DNA from: SG8-4 sp964598225
Lineage (GTDB): Bacteria > Planctomycetota > Phycisphaerae > Sedimentisphaerales > Anaerobacaceae
Length of the DNA stretch: 64,000 nt
Reading direction: 5' to 3'
Assembly (NCBI GenBank): GCA_964598225.1
Contig: CAZRBG010000026.1
Coordinates: 6,380 to 70,379 of the forward strand
In this document: one piece after another, positions 32,784 to 41,560 of the stretch
Position numbering within the stretch: position 1 is the stretch's first letter
How the letters are laid out: each line of letters opens with the position of its first letter
The notes under the pieces: model-generated
What the model saw: only the letters and a program-made list of their open reading frames with translations
What the model was told of the DNA's origin: nothing
Database searches by the model: none
Position numbers and translations under genes: made by a program

Positions 32784-33869
32784 TTAACCTGCCACTAATT
32801 CGGCGACCAGATCGCCGACTTCACTCGTGGAGTAGCCCATGCGGCCGGCTTGCACGGATTCCAGTTTTTCAGCGGTGACATACTTGACCGACTCTTCGAC
32901 TTTTATCGCGGCTTCTTCCTCGCCTAATGTTTCGAGCATCATCTGGGCGGCACAAATCGCAGCTAAGGGATTGATGATGTTCTTACCGGTGTACTTCGGC
33001 GCGCTTCCGCCGATTGGCTCGAACATGCTGACGCCCCCAGGATTGATGTTGCCGCCGGCTGCGATTCCCATGCCGCCCTGGATCATCGCGCCGAGGTCGG
33101 TGATGATGTCGCCGAACATATTGCCGGTAACGATGACGTCGAACCACTCGGGATTCTTGACCATCCACATGCAGGTTGCGTCAACGTGGTAATAATCTCT
33201 CCTTATATCCGTATACTCAGCCTCGCCCATCTCATGGAAGGCTCGCTCCCACAGATCGTAGATATACGTCAGCACGTTGGTCTTGCCGCACAGGCCGAGG
33301 GTGTTGTCCTCGCCTTTGCCTCGTGCCTTCTTGCCGTGCTTTTTCGCGTACTCGAATGCGTACTTCAGACAGCGGTCCACCTGGAAGCGGTTGTACACCG
33401 CCGACTGAACGGCGATCTCGTGCGGCGTTCCCTTCATCGAAAATCCGCCTGTGCCGGTGTAAAGATCGCCGGTATTCTCACGCACGACGACAAAGTCGAT
33501 ATCCTCCGGGCCCTTGTCCCTTACCGGCGTTTCCACGCCGGGATAGAGCCTGACGGGGCGCAGATTGATGTACTGATCCAGCTCGAAGCGGGCCTTGAGC
33601 AGAATGCCCTTCTCAAGGATTCCCGGCGCCACGTCGGGATGGCCGATCGCGCCCAGGAAAATCGCATGGAATTTGCGCAGCTCCTCGACCGCTATGTCGG
33701 GAAGAGTCTCGCCGGTTTTCTTATATCTTTCTCCGCCGAAATTAAACTCGGTCAACTCCATCTTGAATCCGAATTTCTCCGCGGCGGCTTTCAGCACTTT
33801 CACTGCTTCATCCGTAACTTCCGGCCCCGTTCCGTCGCCCGGAATCACCGCAATCTTGTATGTCGCCAT
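32784..33869 (-). CDS. Isocitrate/isopropylmalate dehydrogenase family protein
   Basis: The about 361-residue beta-decarboxylating dehydrogenase shows IAVIPGDGTGPEV at the start, the substrate Arg region (INLRPVRLYPG), VVVRENTGDLYTG, NMFGDIITDLGAMIQGGMG with the metal Asp residues and EPIGGSAPKYTGKNIINP. 3-Isopropylmalate dehydrogenase (leucine synthesis) is the likeliest activity. Isocitrate, homoisocitrate or tartrate cannot be excluded, because no leuA, leuC or leuD is nearby. AAAGGA lies before ATG 33869, so the upstream in-frame extension to 33899 was rejected. Confidence 0.87.
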   Translation of the reverse strand: MATYKIAVIPGDGTGPEVTDEAVKVLKAAAEKFGFKMELTEFNFGGERYKKTGETLPDIAVEELRKFHAIFLGAIGHPDVAPGILEKGILLKARFELDQYINLRPVRLYPGVETPVRDKGPEDIDFVVVRENTGDLYTGTGGFSMKGTPHEIAVQSAVYNRFQVDRCLKYAFEYAKKHGKKARGKGEDNTLGLCGKTNVLTYIYDLWERAFHEMGEAEYTDIRRDYYHVDATCMWMVKNPEWFDVIVTGNMFGDIITDLGAMIQGGMGIAAGGNINPGGVSMFEPIGGSAPKYTGKNIINPLAAICAAQMMLETLGEEEAAIKVEESVKYVTAEKLESVQAGRMGYSTSEVGDLVAELVAG

Positions 33870-34009
33870 TTGGTCCTTTCTGATTGTTTTGAATAACAAG
33901 CCGCTCTTCGAGAGCAGATTTTCGATATTGGCGTAAGGTTATACCCGATCCAAGTAGATTTGTGAAGCGCGGCCCGGAGTGGGGGCTAAATTTTCTGGCA
34001 TGCGATATT

Positions 34010-34174
34010 TTGTCATTCCGACCGAAAAAAGTCGTAGCCCTGAGCGAAACCGAAGGGGATGTGCAGCATCACGTAGTGGAGGAATCTGGCTTCGATCCGA
34101 AAAGCCCTTATGATTGCCAGCCAGATTCCTCGGCTGCGCTCCGCCTTAGGTGTGCCATAGGCAGGAATGACAAA
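34010..34174. repeat. Composite palindromic repeat with family A-like ends
   Basis: The unit starts ttgtcattccg and ends aggaatgacaaag, inverted ends like those of family A. Inside are a second repeat type (ccctgagcgaaaccgaa, also seen nested at 7766-7783) and a perfect 11-base inverted pair aggaatctggc (34080-34090) and gccagattcct (34120-34130). It fills much of the 371-base gap between the dehydrogenase and sulfatase genes and has no coding capacity. Confidence 0.6.
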
Positions 34175-34240
34175 GAGTGCAATACTCTGTAAAAGGCAAG
34201 TTCATGCATTGCCGGAGCAATTAGTCACACTCCTCGGAGA

Positions 34241-35713
34241 TTACTTGCGGTTCTTAAAGGCCTTTAGCTGCTCCGGCGTCGGCACTGTTGCCTTAGTTTG
34301 CCTGAGCCATCGGTGCAGCATCCGTTGAAGTTCGGCGGCCTTTTCAGGCATCTTCGCGGCCAGATCGTTCTTTTCGCCTATGTCGTTTTTGAGATTGTAC
34401 AGCTCGACGCTGTTGTCCTCGTACCATTCGATGAGCTTGTAATCGCCGGCGCGGACGGCCCCGCTGGGTTTGCTGCCGCTGCCGTGATAGTGGGGGTAAT
34501 GCCAGTAGATCGCTTCGCGTTCGAGCTTTCCCTTTTGCTCGAGCAGCGGCACGAGACTGACGCCGTCAACGTGCTGCTCGGGCTTTAACGGCAGCCCGGC
34601 CATTTCCAGCATCGTCGGGTAGAAATCAGTGCTCGTTACCGGCTCGCCGCACGTGCTGCCGGCCTTTACCACACCGGGCCATTTGACTATCATCGGCTCG
34701 CGGATACCGCCTTCGTAGAGCCAGCCCTTACCCGCACGCAGCGGCAGATTACACGTGGGCCCCTCCCACCGGACGGTCGAGAGACCGCCGTTGTCGGACA
34801 TGAAGATGACGATGGTGTTATCGGCGACGCCCATCTCGTCGAGCTTGGCCATCACGCGGCCGACGCTGTCGTCCACGCTCTCGACCATCCCGGCAAAGGC
34901 GGGATTGTCCTGAACCATTCTGGTCTTGTACCGGCCGTATACCGGCACGAATCGAGGCCCTTCGTGCTCGGGCATCTTTTCGAGCTTTTCCTCGTACTTC
35001 TCCTTCAATTCCGGCTTGGACTGGATCGGGGTATGAACCGCATAATGCGATAGATAGAGCAGGAAGGGCTTATCCTTATTGGCTTCGAGGAACTCGATCG
35101 ACTCATCCGTCAGGCGGTCCGTCAGGTACTCGCCTTCTTGTCCGCCCGGCGGAAGCTCGTCCAGGCTCCGATTTCTCCTCTTATAGGGCCAGAAATAGCT
35201 CGGCGGAGCGCCCGAGGAGTCGCCGCCGATATTGATGTCGAAACCCTGATGCTGCGGATAATAATCCTCGCTCCCCAGATGCCACTTGCCCACGAAGGCG
35301 GTCGCATAGCCGCCCTTCTTCAGCGCCTCGGCTATAGTCACCTCTCCGAGCGGCAGATAATGCAGATACGGTGTCGGCTTATTGTTGCCGCCTATCCATT
35401 GTGTAATCCCCAGTCTCGCCGGGTACTTTCCCGCCACAATACTGCCTCGGGTAGGCGAGCAAACCGGACACGCCGCATAAGCATCCGTAAACCGCATCCC
35501 CTGACTCGCGAGCCGGTTAATATTCGGCGTCTCATAAAACCCGCTGCCGTAACAGCCCAGATCCTTCCAGCCCATATCGTCGATCAGAAAGAACACAAAG
35601 TTCGGCCTGCTTCTGCTCGCTGTCGATGCCTGACGAGCCAGTACGCCTCCACCCGGTACAGCCATAGCCGCCGCACCAAAACCAAGCCCCTTCAAAAATC
35701 CACGTCTATTCAT
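34241..35713 (-). CDS. Secreted sulfatase (arylsulfatase A-like) with Tat signal
   Basis: The 490-residue protein begins MNRRGFLKGLGFGAAAMAVP, a twin-arginine-type signal. NFVFFLIDDMGWKDLGCYGS supplies the first metal Asp pair, and CPVCSPTRGSIVAG contains the CxPxR site whose Cys is turned into formylglycine. The metal and substrate residues SDNGG, GKWHLG and HYAVHTPIQ follow in order. It removes sulfate esters from a sulfated glycan or other ester in the periplasm. No maturase (anSME or FGE) is in the window. AGGAG precedes the ATG. A degraded copy of the signal-peptide region lies at 36902-36946. Confidence 0.93.
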   Translation of the reverse strand: MNRRGFLKGLGFGAAAMAVPGGGVLARQASTASRSRPNFVFFLIDDMGWKDLGCYGSGFYETPNINRLASQGMRFTDAYAACPVCSPTRGSIVAGKYPARLGITQWIGGNNKPTPYLHYLPLGEVTIAEALKKGGYATAFVGKWHLGSEDYYPQHQGFDINIGGDSSGAPPSYFWPYKRRNRSLDELPPGGQEGEYLTDRLTDESIEFLEANKDKPFLLYLSHYAVHTPIQSKPELKEKYEEKLEKMPEHEGPRFVPVYGRYKTRMVQDNPAFAGMVESVDDSVGRVMAKLDEMGVADNTIVIFMSDNGGLSTVRWEGPTCNLPLRAGKGWLYEGGIREPMIVKWPGVVKAGSTCGEPVTSTDFYPTMLEMAGLPLKPEQHVDGVSLVPLLEQKGKLEREAIYWHYPHYHGSGSKPSGAVRAGDYKLIEWYEDNSVELYNLKNDIGEKNDLAAKMPEKAAELQRMLHRWLRQTKATVPTPEQLKAFKNRK

Positions 35714-36140
35714 CTAATGTTTCTCCTATATTTGCTTCCAGTTGAGAGTACCATCCACTTCGCTCACTACGTTTGCTCAGTGGCTGCCACCCATCGTTGA
35801 TACTATACTCTCCTCCAACTTCTTTATCAAGAATAGCCATGAGGGGCACCGATTGGTCCCGACTTTCGATTTATTTGTGCAGGTGCCTCCAGACAAAAAT
35901 AAAAAAGCTGAAAAATTCTCTTATTCCTGATATTTCAAGGGTTTACAGCCAAAATTGCGTCTATATTTTTGTAGATTTCCAAGTGAAATGTGCCGTTAGC
36001 TCCAATTATGGTGAGCCGTGTTTCGGCTAATTGCAAAACACGGAAACTCGAAGCACAAATGTCAAAATTCCAAACAATACCAAAACACCAGGTCTCGGAT
36101 GATCAAAACATCTTGAATTCCGGATTCCCATCATTCATCC
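35714..36140. other. A+T-rich spacer upstream of the sulfatase
   Basis: About 427 bases without a supported gene. It must contain the sulfatase promoter on the minus strand. Bases 36037-36085 (cacggaaactcgaagcacaa, then atgtcaaaattccaaacaat) look like a low-complexity intergenic repeat. Composition is clearly more A+T-rich than the surroundings and marks the left border of the accessory patch to about 38067. Confidence 0.45.
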
Positions 36141-36809
36141 TTGTTTCTGATTCAGTGGTTTGGATTCCAGATTTGTCTCGCCCGGTCACGGAGGGTGGTC
36201 GTTATCACTTTCAATTTCTCCATCACGATTGCAGACAGGCTGACGTGGCCCGTTGTAGTTCTGACGCTTTGCTATCGGCGCCTCCGCTACGGCTATGCCT
36301 TTCGCCGGATACCCCTTACCCAGGGCCAATATGCTGTCGTCGATCCTGACGATTTCAAGCATCTGAACGAGTACAAATGGCAGGCCAATAAGACCAGGAA
36401 CACGTGTTACGCAGACAGGACGGTGCGTGTCGGCAAGCGCACACGGAAGCATGTTTTGATGCACCGCGAGATTCTCGATCTGCCCGATCACTTGTACGTC
36501 GATCACATCAACCATAATGGCCTCGACAATCGAAAAGCTAACCTGCGAACGGCAACACACAGGCAGAACTGCTACAACCGCGTACACTTCAAAAAGAACC
36601 CATCCTCGAAGTACAAAGGCGTGAGCTTCAACAAGAAAACGGAGAAATGGGACGTCCAAATACGCCGCTACGGCAAGTGCAGGCACCTCGGATGCTTCGA
36701 CGACGAAGTGGAGGCCGCAAAGGCATACGACAAAGCTGCCAAAGAGCACCAGGGCGAATTCGCCGCCCTAAATTTCCCGGATTCACCACGAAGAAAAAAC
36801 AAACAATAG
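36141..36809 (+). CDS. HNH endonuclease with C-terminal AP2 DNA-binding domain (homing-type)
   Basis: From about residue 60 the product is clear: FRRIPLTQGQYAVVDPDDF, then an HNH_3 domain (LMHREILDLPDHLYVDHINH, NGLDNRKANLRTATHRQN) with the HNH His and Asn, and a C-terminal AP2 domain (SKYKGVSFNKKTEKWDVQIR, GCFDDEVEAAKAYDKAA). This architecture is typical of free-standing homing endonucleases. The start is uncertain: no ATG with a ribosome site precedes the conserved part, and the first 40-50 residues of the open frame may not be translated. It lies in the A+T-rich patch and has no intron around it. Confidence 0.8.
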   Translation: MFLIQWFGFQICLARSRRVVVITFNFSITIADRLTWPVVVLTLCYRRLRYGYAFRRIPLTQGQYAVVDPDDFKHLNEYKWQANKTRNTCYADRTVRVGKRTRKHVLMHREILDLPDHLYVDHINHNGLDNRKANLRTATHRQNCYNRVHFKKNPSSKYKGVSFNKKTEKWDVQIRRYGKCRHLGCFDDEVEAAKAYDKAAKEHQGEFAALNFPDSPRRKNKQ

Positions 36810-36873
36810 TCAGTAGAATGGAAAACTCGCTTGCCCATATTGTTGATATAGCATAATTTCAAACCCAAAACCG

Positions 36874-36901
36874 CATGGGCAGGAAACCTGCCCATCCTAC
36901 A
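36874..36901. repeat. Palindrome of the family C type
   Basis: The arms atgggcagg (36875-36883) and cctgcccat (36887-36895) are perfect, followed by cctaca. The palindrome abuts the relic signal-peptide sequence at 36902-36946. Confidence 0.65.
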
Positions 36902-36946
36902 TGCTGCCCCCAAACCAAGCCCCGTCAAAAAATCACGTCCATTCGT
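36902..36946 (-). pseudogene. Relic of a second Tat-signal (sulfatase-type) gene start
   Basis: The minus strand reads T-NGRDFLTGLGLGAA, almost the same as the sulfatase start MNRRGFLKGLGFGAA, with the start codon changed to ACG. GAAGGAG lies 10 bases upstream (36957-36963). After about 15 codons the homology ends at a family C palindrome. This is a remnant of a paralogous gene whose body is gone. The match is short but holds at both nucleotide and protein level. Confidence 0.55.
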
Positions 36947-36977
36947 AATAAAACACTCCTTCAGCATTCCCGATCTA

Positions 36978-38009
36978 TCATTCACATCCGTTACGCGCAA
37001 TGTTCATGTCTGTATCAATCATTCTGCGAGCAAACTCAAGAAAAGACACACACCTATTTTTGGGTATCTGGCTCCCTATCCAATCTTTACCTTTGCCCTT
37101 CTTCCTTGTCCCTTCCTTCTTGAGCGGATTATTCAATTTCAATGGCTCATCAAGAAAAAAATACGTGAAGACTCGCTCTGCATCATTTGACCAATTTATG
37201 GATTTAACTCCCCTCATCCATCTGTTCGTTAGTTCTTCATTGTTGTCACTAAAGTCACACAAATCATCTCTGAAATTCTCTATGCTATGTGGTTTAAGAG
37301 ATAGAATACCCAGAATCTTCGACAGATAGAAAATTCCTTCACCCTCTTGTTGGTTAGCCTTTCGTGTGAAATATGGAGAAAAGTACAGTGGACTTCCAAA
37401 GACAACATCTCTTCTATAGATTTGGAATTCCCGGAATCTTCTTATTTCTCTGTCATTACCGACATCTTGTATCAAGATTTCCTTCTGCTCTCGCATATTG
37501 AATCCCTTTCTCATGAAGTCAAGAAAATTACGAATGAGGTTAATATCTTTGAACTTAGGCTTATCAAATAGGCCAAGGATTTCAAGCCAGCCTAAATTGT
37601 GTATTTCAATGTCATCATAAATCTCTTTATTGAAATCATTCACACCCGTAATGAAACAGAGAACCTTTTTGCTTTTATCGTCAAATGATCTGAGGTATTG
37701 AGTACGCTGTTGCCTTACTTTGTTGCTTTTTACTTTGCATTCAATGATCACATGGAACTTTCCTGGCTGTTTTATCTCAATATCGGTTCGTCCTTCTTCT
37801 CTGACTCGTTCAATTTCAATGGACGTTGCTCTGAAATTTTTTCTAGTATTCTGAGTCTTGATGCCCAAAATGTGTAAAAACGAGTACAAAGCTACAGGTT
37901 CTCTCGCTAAAACATAAGCAAAGGTTTTTGATAGACCGACCTCATCTTTGCTCAGCAAATCAAATGGATTCAGAATTGATATGTTAATGCCTGCTTCTTT
38001 GATCTTCAT
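36978..38009 (-). CDS. PD-(D/E)XK nuclease superfamily protein
   Basis: The 343-residue protein is strongly A+T-rich, unlike its neighbours. Residues about 70-105 hold the nuclease core: EEGRTDIEIKQPGKF with the Asp, and HVIIECKVKSNKVRQQRTQY with the E-x-K pair and a Gln further on. The N-terminus (LLSKDEVGLSKTFAYVLARE) and the long C-terminus fit the PDDEXK_4-like group found near defence and mobile genes. Target and partner are unknown; no methylase or helicase is adjacent. Likely acquired horizontally together with the HNH gene. Confidence 0.72.
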   Translation of the reverse strand: MKIKEAGINISILNPFDLLSKDEVGLSKTFAYVLAREPVALYSFLHILGIKTQNTRKNFRATSIEIERVREEGRTDIEIKQPGKFHVIIECKVKSNKVRQQRTQYLRSFDDKSKKVLCFITGVNDFNKEIYDDIEIHNLGWLEILGLFDKPKFKDINLIRNFLDFMRKGFNMREQKEILIQDVGNDREIRRFREFQIYRRDVVFGSPLYFSPYFTRKANQQEGEGIFYLSKILGILSLKPHSIENFRDDLCDFSDNNEELTNRWMRGVKSINWSNDAERVFTYFFLDEPLKLNNPLKKEGTRKKGKGKDWIGSQIPKNRCVSFLEFARRMIDTDMNIARNGCE

Positions 38010-38067
38010 GTTGTAAAAATAAATAAGATATAGCTTAAAGTGTGAAACTCATTGGCCACAGGAGCAT

Positions 38068-38541
38068 TTATATAACTGTAATTATCCTTTTTGCCCACTC
38101 CTCGGCTCGTTCGGGTTCTCCTTCTTTTAGCGGGCCTTCGGTTCCTTCTACGAAGAAGCCTTCGGGAGAAGCTGTCAGGTTGCCGCCCTTTTTGACGAGT
38201 CTGTCGGCGATGGGTTTGGCGGCGTAGCCGAATATTTTTACCATCTTGCGCAATATCCAGGGTGCTGATGCTAATTCCTGGTCTGTGACCCTGGTATCAA
38301 AGGCCGCGACTCTCGTTTGGTTCAGGGCGTTTCCGGGTATGCTTTTTAGCAACTTTGTTATCGCTGGTGTCGGTCTGAATGCCCGCGTGGGGGAGCCTAC
38401 GATCAGCAGGTCCAATCCGGCAAGCTGCTCCGGCTTCACGTCGGCCACTCTAAGCGTCTCGGCAGAGATCGCACCGCCGATTGCCAGGGCTATCTGCTCG
38501 GTGTTGCCGAAGAAAGAGTCGTAAACTACCAGTTTTTTCAT
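38068..38541 (-). CDS. Flavodoxin-family protein
   Basis: The 157-residue protein opens with KKLVVYDSFFGNTEQIALAI, the FMN phosphate-binding loop of flavodoxins. LLIVGSPTRAFRPTPAI supplies the second flavin loop, and RVAAFDTRV the third. The C-terminal extension (GGNLTASPEGFFVEGTEGPL) is common in flavodoxin-like proteins related to WrbA or heme oxidases. It is probably an electron carrier or a small reductase. It is encoded downstream of the two-component operon in the same orientation. Confidence 0.85.
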   Translation of the reverse strand: MKKLVVYDSFFGNTEQIALAIGGAISAETLRVADVKPEQLAGLDLLIVGSPTRAFRPTPAITKLLKSIPGNALNQTRVAAFDTRVTDQELASAPWILRKMVKIFGYAAKPIADRLVKKGGNLTASPEGFFVEGTEGPLKEGEPERAEEWAKRIITVI

Positions 38542-38596
38542 AACGATACAAAATGGTGCGAAGCATCACACCCAGCCGATCGATCCGTGGTGTCTG

Positions 38597-39250
38597 TTAT
38601 GGTTCCGGAGCGGTCAGGCCTTCCTGGATGGCATACTTTGTTAGCTGGGCCACGTTGTCGATTTCGAGCTTGTCCATGATCCTCAGTCGGTGGGCCTCGA
38701 CGGTCTTGGGGCTGATGTGCAGACGCCTGCCGATCTGCTTTGTCGCGTTGCCCTCGGCCATAAGTTGAAGGACCTCTCGTTCTCGCGGCGTCAAAACCGA
38801 AAACGCCGAGGATTGACTTTCCGGCGAGGCCTTGACGAAGTTATCCACCACCACGCCGGTGATCGCCGGGCTCAGGTAGGTCTTGCCGTCCATCACGGCG
38901 TTAATCGCCTCGACCAGCTCGTCGAACTCAGAGTCCTTGGGCAGATAACCTTTGGCTCCGGCCTTGAACATCTCGGTAACGAATCTTTTTCCCGAGTGCA
39001 TGGACAGGCCGATGATCTTGACGTCCGGAGAATCCCGAAGTATCTGCCGGGTGGCCTCTATGCCGTTAAGGTCGGGCATCCCGATATCCATAACGATCAC
39101 GTGCGGGGATAATTCCTTAGCCATTTCAACGGTCTCCATGCCGTTGTCGGCCTGTCCGACGACTTCCATATCTTCTCTCTTTTGCAGAGAGCTGTTCAAG
39201 CCTTCTCGAAGTATGGTGTGGTCGTCGGCTAATATTATTCTGATACTCAT
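38597..39250 (-). CDS. LuxR/NarL-family response regulator
   Basis: In the 217-residue protein, residues 1-120 form a receiver with the acidic pair DD at 9-10, phospho-acceptor Asp55 (VIVMDIGMPDLNG) and the conserved Ser/Thr and Lys region. Residues about 150-210 form the LuxR-type HTH (LTPREREVLQLMAEGNATKQ, then IGRRLHISPKTVEAHR). It shares an ATGA start/stop overlap with the histidine kinase, so kinase and regulator are a cognate pair. Target genes are unknown. Confidence 0.95.
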   Translation of the reverse strand: MSIRIILADDHTILREGLNSSLQKREDMEVVGQADNGMETVEMAKELSPHVIVMDIGMPDLNGIEATRQILRDSPDVKIIGLSMHSGKRFVTEMFKAGAKGYLPKDSEFDELVEAINAVMDGKTYLSPAITGVVVDNFVKASPESQSSAFSVLTPREREVLQLMAEGNATKQIGRRLHISPKTVEAHRLRIMDKLEIDNVAQLTKYAIQEGLTAPEP

Positions 39251-41553
39251 GTCGTAGTCTCCTGTATATTGGTAACTTCCAGAGGCGCGGTCATCATGAC
39301 TTTGGATCCCGCGCCTTTGCTGGATTGTATGCTGAACTGCCCGCCGAGGCGTTTGAGGCGCTCATTTATACTGGTGAGCCCGAATCTCTTCGAATTCGCG
39401 GCCGATTCGAGCATAGCCGGATCGAAGCCCTCGCCGTCGTCGGCAACCATGATCTCGACATCCGTATCCGCTCGCTTTATGTGAATATGCACGTTTTTCG
39501 CTTTGGCGTGCTTAGCGATATTCGTAAGAAGCTCCCGGGCGCATCGGTATAACAGCACCTTCAACTGCTCGGTCATTGGTTTGTCCTCGTCGTCGCTGTG
39601 AAAATAACAGTTCGGGCCGTGCTCTTCGGAGAACTTCTCGACCAGTTCCTCCAGCGCCGCCTCAAGCCCAAAGGTATATAACGTCTGCGGGCTCAGCTCG
39701 AAAGTCAGGTCGCGGGTCTGCTTTATGGCTTTGCTGATTTGATTTTTAACTTTTAACAGGTTTTGCGATACTTCAGCCGGCGCCGTCTTCTGGGCCATGC
39801 CGATCTCCCGCTTCGAGAAGGCAAGAATCTGGCCAATAGTATCGTGCAGGTCCACGGCAATTCGTCGCCGCTCTCTCTCTTCGGTCATCAGGAGTTCCTC
39901 GGTCAGCGACGCGATCCGTTCCTGGTCCTCGCGGATGCGCTGTTGCTGGAGCCTTAGCGGCGTTATGTCCTGCATCGACAGCAGGATGAGCTGCGTTTTG
40001 CTGCTGCGACGGTACAGCCGCCGCGCGTTCAGAAGCATTGTTCGCTGTCCGATGTTCTCGAATTCGCGTTCGACCTCGAAATCCTCGAAACTCGTATTCT
40101 TCGGCAGAATTTCCTGCAACATCACTCGCAAATCCGGGATATCCCACTGGCCGCTGCCCAGATCGAAGATGGACCTGCCTTCGGTCTGCTGCGGAGTTGT
40201 GCAGAAGGTCTCGTAGAAAGTTTTATTCGCCGATTGGACTTTCAGTTCCGGAGAGAGGACCAGCAGAGCGACCTGAACGGTCTCGACGATGCTCTCGGCA
40301 TACCGGCGGGCTTCTATCATTCTCAGTTCCGCCTGCTTTCTCTGGGTTATATCTCGGTCTATCTCCAAAATGGCGATTGGCTTGCCTTGTTCACTCTTGC
40401 GCAAGGCCCAGCGGCTCTCGACCACGATCCGCCCTCCCTGTTTGGTTGTATGGGCCAGTTCGCCCTCCCAACGGCCCGTGCCGAGCAAATCGCCGGTAAC
40501 CTTTACAATAGAATGAGGATACACGGTTTTGAGGACTTCATGGCTGATCTTGCCGACGACTTCATCTCTCGAATAGCCGTAAGTGATTTCGGCGCCGCGG
40601 TTCCAGTATATGATTCTGCCTTCCATATCGTGTACGAAAATGGCGTCGTGGGCCAATTCGAGCAGTTGGGCCTGATCCTCAAGGTCTTGCGCCAGGTCGC
40701 TCAGCAGTTGTTTTTGCTGCACGCCTTCCGTCACGTCCTGAGTGGTTCCGAATACCTGCACGGGTTTGCCGTCCGCATCGTGTATGGCTCTGCCGCGTGA
40801 GCGGAATATGCGTTCTTCTTTATTTGGCAGCGAGACGCGATAGTGTATGTCGTAAACTTCGCCTGTCTGCAGGGTGCTGTCGATCGCCTTTTTGAGCAGG
40901 TCCCGGTCCTCCGGATGCACTAATGACAGGAAACGCTCGTAGGTCGGCTCGAACGTTTCGGGACTGGCATGGAAAATTCCGTACATCCCCTCCGACCACT
41001 GGATTTTGTTCTGTGCGAGATCCCATTGCCAACTGCCCGATCGTGCAATTTTTTGCGCTTCCGAAAGAGAGTCCCGGGTTTTTTCGAGCGTCCTGTTGGC
41101 GGCCTTAAGTTGTTCGGTTGTTTCTTTGAGCCTGATTTGCCGCCGGCGAGACAGTACGGTCGATCGAACTACGGAAACGAACTCCAGCGGGTTAAGAGGT
41201 CTCTGGAGCACCTCGACGCTCCATCTCTTGGCCAGCTCTTCGACGCAGTCGGCCCGGGGCCGGTGTCCTCGAAGGATCAAAACGGGCAGTTCGGACCATT
41301 CGGGTTGAGCTTCAAGGATCGCCAGTAGTTCCTTGCTTTGGCTGTTGTGGGCCAGGACCTCGTCGGCCATGACCGCCGGGCCTTTGCCCTCGGCAGCCAG
41401 CTTGTTGAGGTCATTGAGCGAATCGCAGCAAATGAACGCCAGGCCAGCCTTTTCCAGGAGTCGGCAGACCAGTTGAGCGTCCCTGCCGGTCGGCGTCAGT
41501 ACGAGTACGGCCGGATCGTCCTGAGGCTGTTGTTGTGTATTCAGATCAGTCAC
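39247..41553 (-). CDS. Cytoplasmic PAS-domain histidine kinase (HisKA_3/NarX-like)
   Basis: The 768-residue protein has no membrane segment. Residues about 12-130 resemble a receiver domain (VLVLTPTGRDAQLVCRLLEK) without a clear phospho-Asp site. Three PAS/PAC domains follow (about 165-290, 300-410 and 425-540), then the HisKA_3 dimerisation helix with His near 567 (RRRIAVDLHDTIGQIL). The ATPase domain carries an N box (LTNIAKHA) and a G box (VADDGEGFDPAM). It likely senses an internal redox or light signal through PAS and passes phosphate to the downstream regulator. It ends in the ATGA overlap and starts seven bases after the KaiC-like gene. Confidence 0.93.
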   Translation of the reverse strand: MTDLNTQQQPQDDPAVLVLTPTGRDAQLVCRLLEKAGLAFICCDSLNDLNKLAAEGKGPAVMADEVLAHNSQSKELLAILEAQPEWSELPVLILRGHRPRADCVEELAKRWSVEVLQRPLNPLEFVSVVRSTVLSRRRQIRLKETTEQLKAANRTLEKTRDSLSEAQKIARSGSWQWDLAQNKIQWSEGMYGIFHASPETFEPTYERFLSLVHPEDRDLLKKAIDSTLQTGEVYDIHYRVSLPNKEERIFRSRGRAIHDADGKPVQVFGTTQDVTEGVQQKQLLSDLAQDLEDQAQLLELAHDAIFVHDMEGRIIYWNRGAEITYGYSRDEVVGKISHEVLKTVYPHSIVKVTGDLLGTGRWEGELAHTTKQGGRIVVESRWALRKSEQGKPIAILEIDRDITQRKQAELRMIEARRYAESIVETVQVALLVLSPELKVQSANKTFYETFCTTPQQTEGRSIFDLGSGQWDIPDLRVMLQEILPKNTSFEDFEVEREFENIGQRTMLLNARRLYRRSSKTQLILLSMQDITPLRLQQQRIREDQERIASLTEELLMTEERERRRIAVDLHDTIGQILAFSKREIGMAQKTAPAEVSQNLLKVKNQISKAIKQTRDLTFELSPQTLYTFGLEAALEELVEKFSEEHGPNCYFHSDDEDKPMTEQLKVLLYRCARELLTNIAKHAKAKNVHIHIKRADTDVEIMVADDGEGFDPAMLESAANSKRFGLTSINERLKRLGGQFSIQSSKGAGSKVMMTAPLEVTNIQETTT

Positions 41554-41560
41554 TTTACAT

